A stretch of 59,852 nucleotides of DNA from an uncultured Monoglobus sp. (GTDB taxonomy: Bacteria; Bacillota; Clostridia; Monoglobales; Monoglobaceae): positions 1 to 59,852 of the forward strand of contig CANQKC010000016.1 in assembly GCA_947624305.1 (NCBI GenBank), in the 5' to 3' direction. The notes beneath the pieces are model-generated. The model had not been told where the DNA came from and ran no database searches. It was given only the letters and a program-made list of their open reading frames with translations. Made by a program: the position numbers and the translations under genes. Positions 59,054-59,852 of the stretch are shown piece by piece (position 1 is the first letter of the stretch; each line of letters opens with the position of its first letter).

Positions 59054-59747
59054 TAACAATAAGCATGAAAATAAAGAATTATTTGAAAAAATGTTTGATA
59101 ACGTGCTTGACAGCGCGCTTGCCAAAATGGCGGCGGAGCCTGATCCGGAATTGCCCGATGATGAGCCGGTGGAGTTTTCGGAAGAACATAAGAATAAGAT
59201 AGAACAAATTTTCAACCGGGCAAAGAAGCGCGAAAGAAAGCTGATGTTCCGCAATAATGTCAAACGCGCAGCGATATGCGCCGCCGTGTTGATATTGCTT
59301 CTCGGAATAACAGCCATGAGCGTCGGCGCGGTCAGAAACAGGATTTTGAATTTTATTCATAATATAGAAGAAACAAATGCTAAAATAGGAATTAGCAATG
59401 AATTGACCGAAGAAACTTACAGCGATGAGAATATTACATTGAATTATATCCCGTATGGCTTTTCACTGGAGAACAAATATGCAGGTAATACAATTGCAGA
59501 ATTGAAGTTTAGTAACAATAAGCAATATTTTAGTGTGATCGTTGTTGATGAATACGGCAAGGACACGATAGACACCGAAAACGCTGAAATACAAAGGATC
59601 GAGATTAACGGAACAGATTGTTATTATATTGAAAACGAAAAAGGAATTTCTTTAGTGCTTTATAATAACAACAAAATATGTATAATACAAGGCGACATAG
59701 AAAAGGATGAAATTATTAAAATTGCGCAAAATTTAGAAATTAAATAA
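59046..59747 (+). CDS. DUF4367-type membrane protein, probable anti-sigma partner
   Basis: 233 residues. An acidic cytoplasmic N-terminus (1-70, with EPDPELPDDEPVEF) is followed by one membrane helix (about 73-95, RAAICAAVLILLLGITAMSV) and an external domain (about 110-233) containing NYIPYGFSLENKYAG and INGTDCYYIENEKGISLVLY, then IIKIAQNLEI, the pattern of DUF4367 sensor domains. Such proteins are typically encoded after ECF-like sigma genes in Clostridia. ATG 59046 is 8 nt after AAAGGG and overlaps the sigma gene by 8 bp. Confidence 0.85.
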   Translation: MNNNNKHENKELFEKMFDNVLDSALAKMAAEPDPELPDDEPVEFSEEHKNKIEQIFNRAKKRERKLMFRNNVKRAAICAAVLILLLGITAMSVGAVRNRILNFIHNIEETNAKIGISNELTEETYSDENITLNYIPYGFSLENKYAGNTIAELKFSNNKQYFSVIVVDEYGKDTIDTENAEIQRIEINGTDCYYIENEKGISLVLYNNNKICIIQGDIEKDEIIKIAQNLEIK

Positions 59748-59803
59748 GTTTTCTTGTAACAAATTGCCCTTTTGCCCAATGTCATTAAGTTAAGAAAGAG
59801 AGC

Positions 59804-59845
59804 AAAGAACCAAGTTCAGAAAAAAGGACTTGGTTCTTTTTTTGA
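59804..59845 (+). terminator. Terminator of the sigma-factor operon
   Basis: Stem AAAGAACCAAGT / ACTTGGTTCTTT (59804-59815 with 59828-59839), extended by one more pair in the loop, followed by TTTTT. Confidence 0.88.
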
Positions 59846-59852
59846 AATTTTT

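Noticed and set aside
1..59852. tRNA, rRNA, CRISPR and transposase genes
   Set aside because: No T-loop/CCA-type cloverleaf, rRNA core, spaced identical repeats or transposase motif was noticed on either strand; the short repeats found are irregularly spaced and dissimilar in context.

Overview
The window is chromosomal DNA of about 55-60% GC from an uncultured-type anaerobic Firmicute of the class Clostridia (Oscillospirales-like gut bacteria fit best). Supporting signs are the syntenic Gram-positive blocks ylxM-ffh-rpsP-khpA-rimM-trmD, nadD-yqeK-LCP-rsfS-leuS, nrdR, rimP-nusA-ylxR-infB-rbfA-nrnA-truB-ribF and ctsR-mcsA-mcsB-clpC, two small spore-coat genes with a Mn-catalase/CotJC-like protein, S-layer-homology (SLH) surface proteins, and intergenic repeats of a kind common in gut Clostridia. 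Ribosome-binding sites are strong (GGAGG type) and many promoters are near-perfect sigma-A sites (TTGACA, 16-17 bp, TATAAT). No tRNA, rRNA, CRISPR array, transposase or prophage was found.

Layout. 1-2,040: a repeat-rich gap, a broken SLH gene and a HicAB toxin-antitoxin pair. 2,060-4,530: rlmB-ymdB-pgeF operon. 4,549-8,550: divergent secreted protein and SLH-anchored GHL10 protein; the leftward promoter carries BlaI/MecI/CopY-like operator boxes. 8,788-11,340: glycogen phosphorylase. 11,440-15,245: accessory stretch with a small frameshifted gene containing a G9 tract, a large secreted modular protein, a 56-residue peptide gene and dense intergenic repeats. 15,247-22,060: dinB, stalk-domain protein, Mn-catalase-like protein, PIN/RelB-type module, GH105 hydrolase, and an XRE/ImmA pair. 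22,109-24,544: polar amino-acid ABC transporter. 24,534-27,741: rsmI and yabB homologues and a YabE-like G5/3D cell-wall protein. 27,800-39,490: SRP/ribosome/tRNA-modification operon, a zinc-ribbon membrane protein, the nadD-to-leuS block. 39,512-41,165: polysaccharide deacetylase, a candidate structured ncRNA and two spore-coat genes. 41,260-50,910: nrdR, the rimP-to-ribF translation block and a MATE exporter. 50,916-53,504: a putative secreted zincin with a very long Thr/Pro repeat linker. 53,690-58,390: CtsR-controlled protein-quality operon. 58,444-end: ECF-like sigma factor with a DUF4367-type membrane partner.

Most of the window is housekeeping: ribosome assembly, translation, RNA modification and stress proteolysis. 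The unusual material is in the gaps and the surface proteins. The best leads are (i) the orphan leftward promoter at 40,573-40,601 feeding about 220 nt with long-range and mutually exclusive pairings, (ii) the operator array at 6,374-6,448, (iii) the promoter-to-terminator mini-gene at 11,439-11,768 whose frame is broken exactly at a G9 run, and (iv) the zincin with an exact 82-bp internal duplication in its linker. All calls come from reading the sequence and remembered family knowledge; no database search was run.
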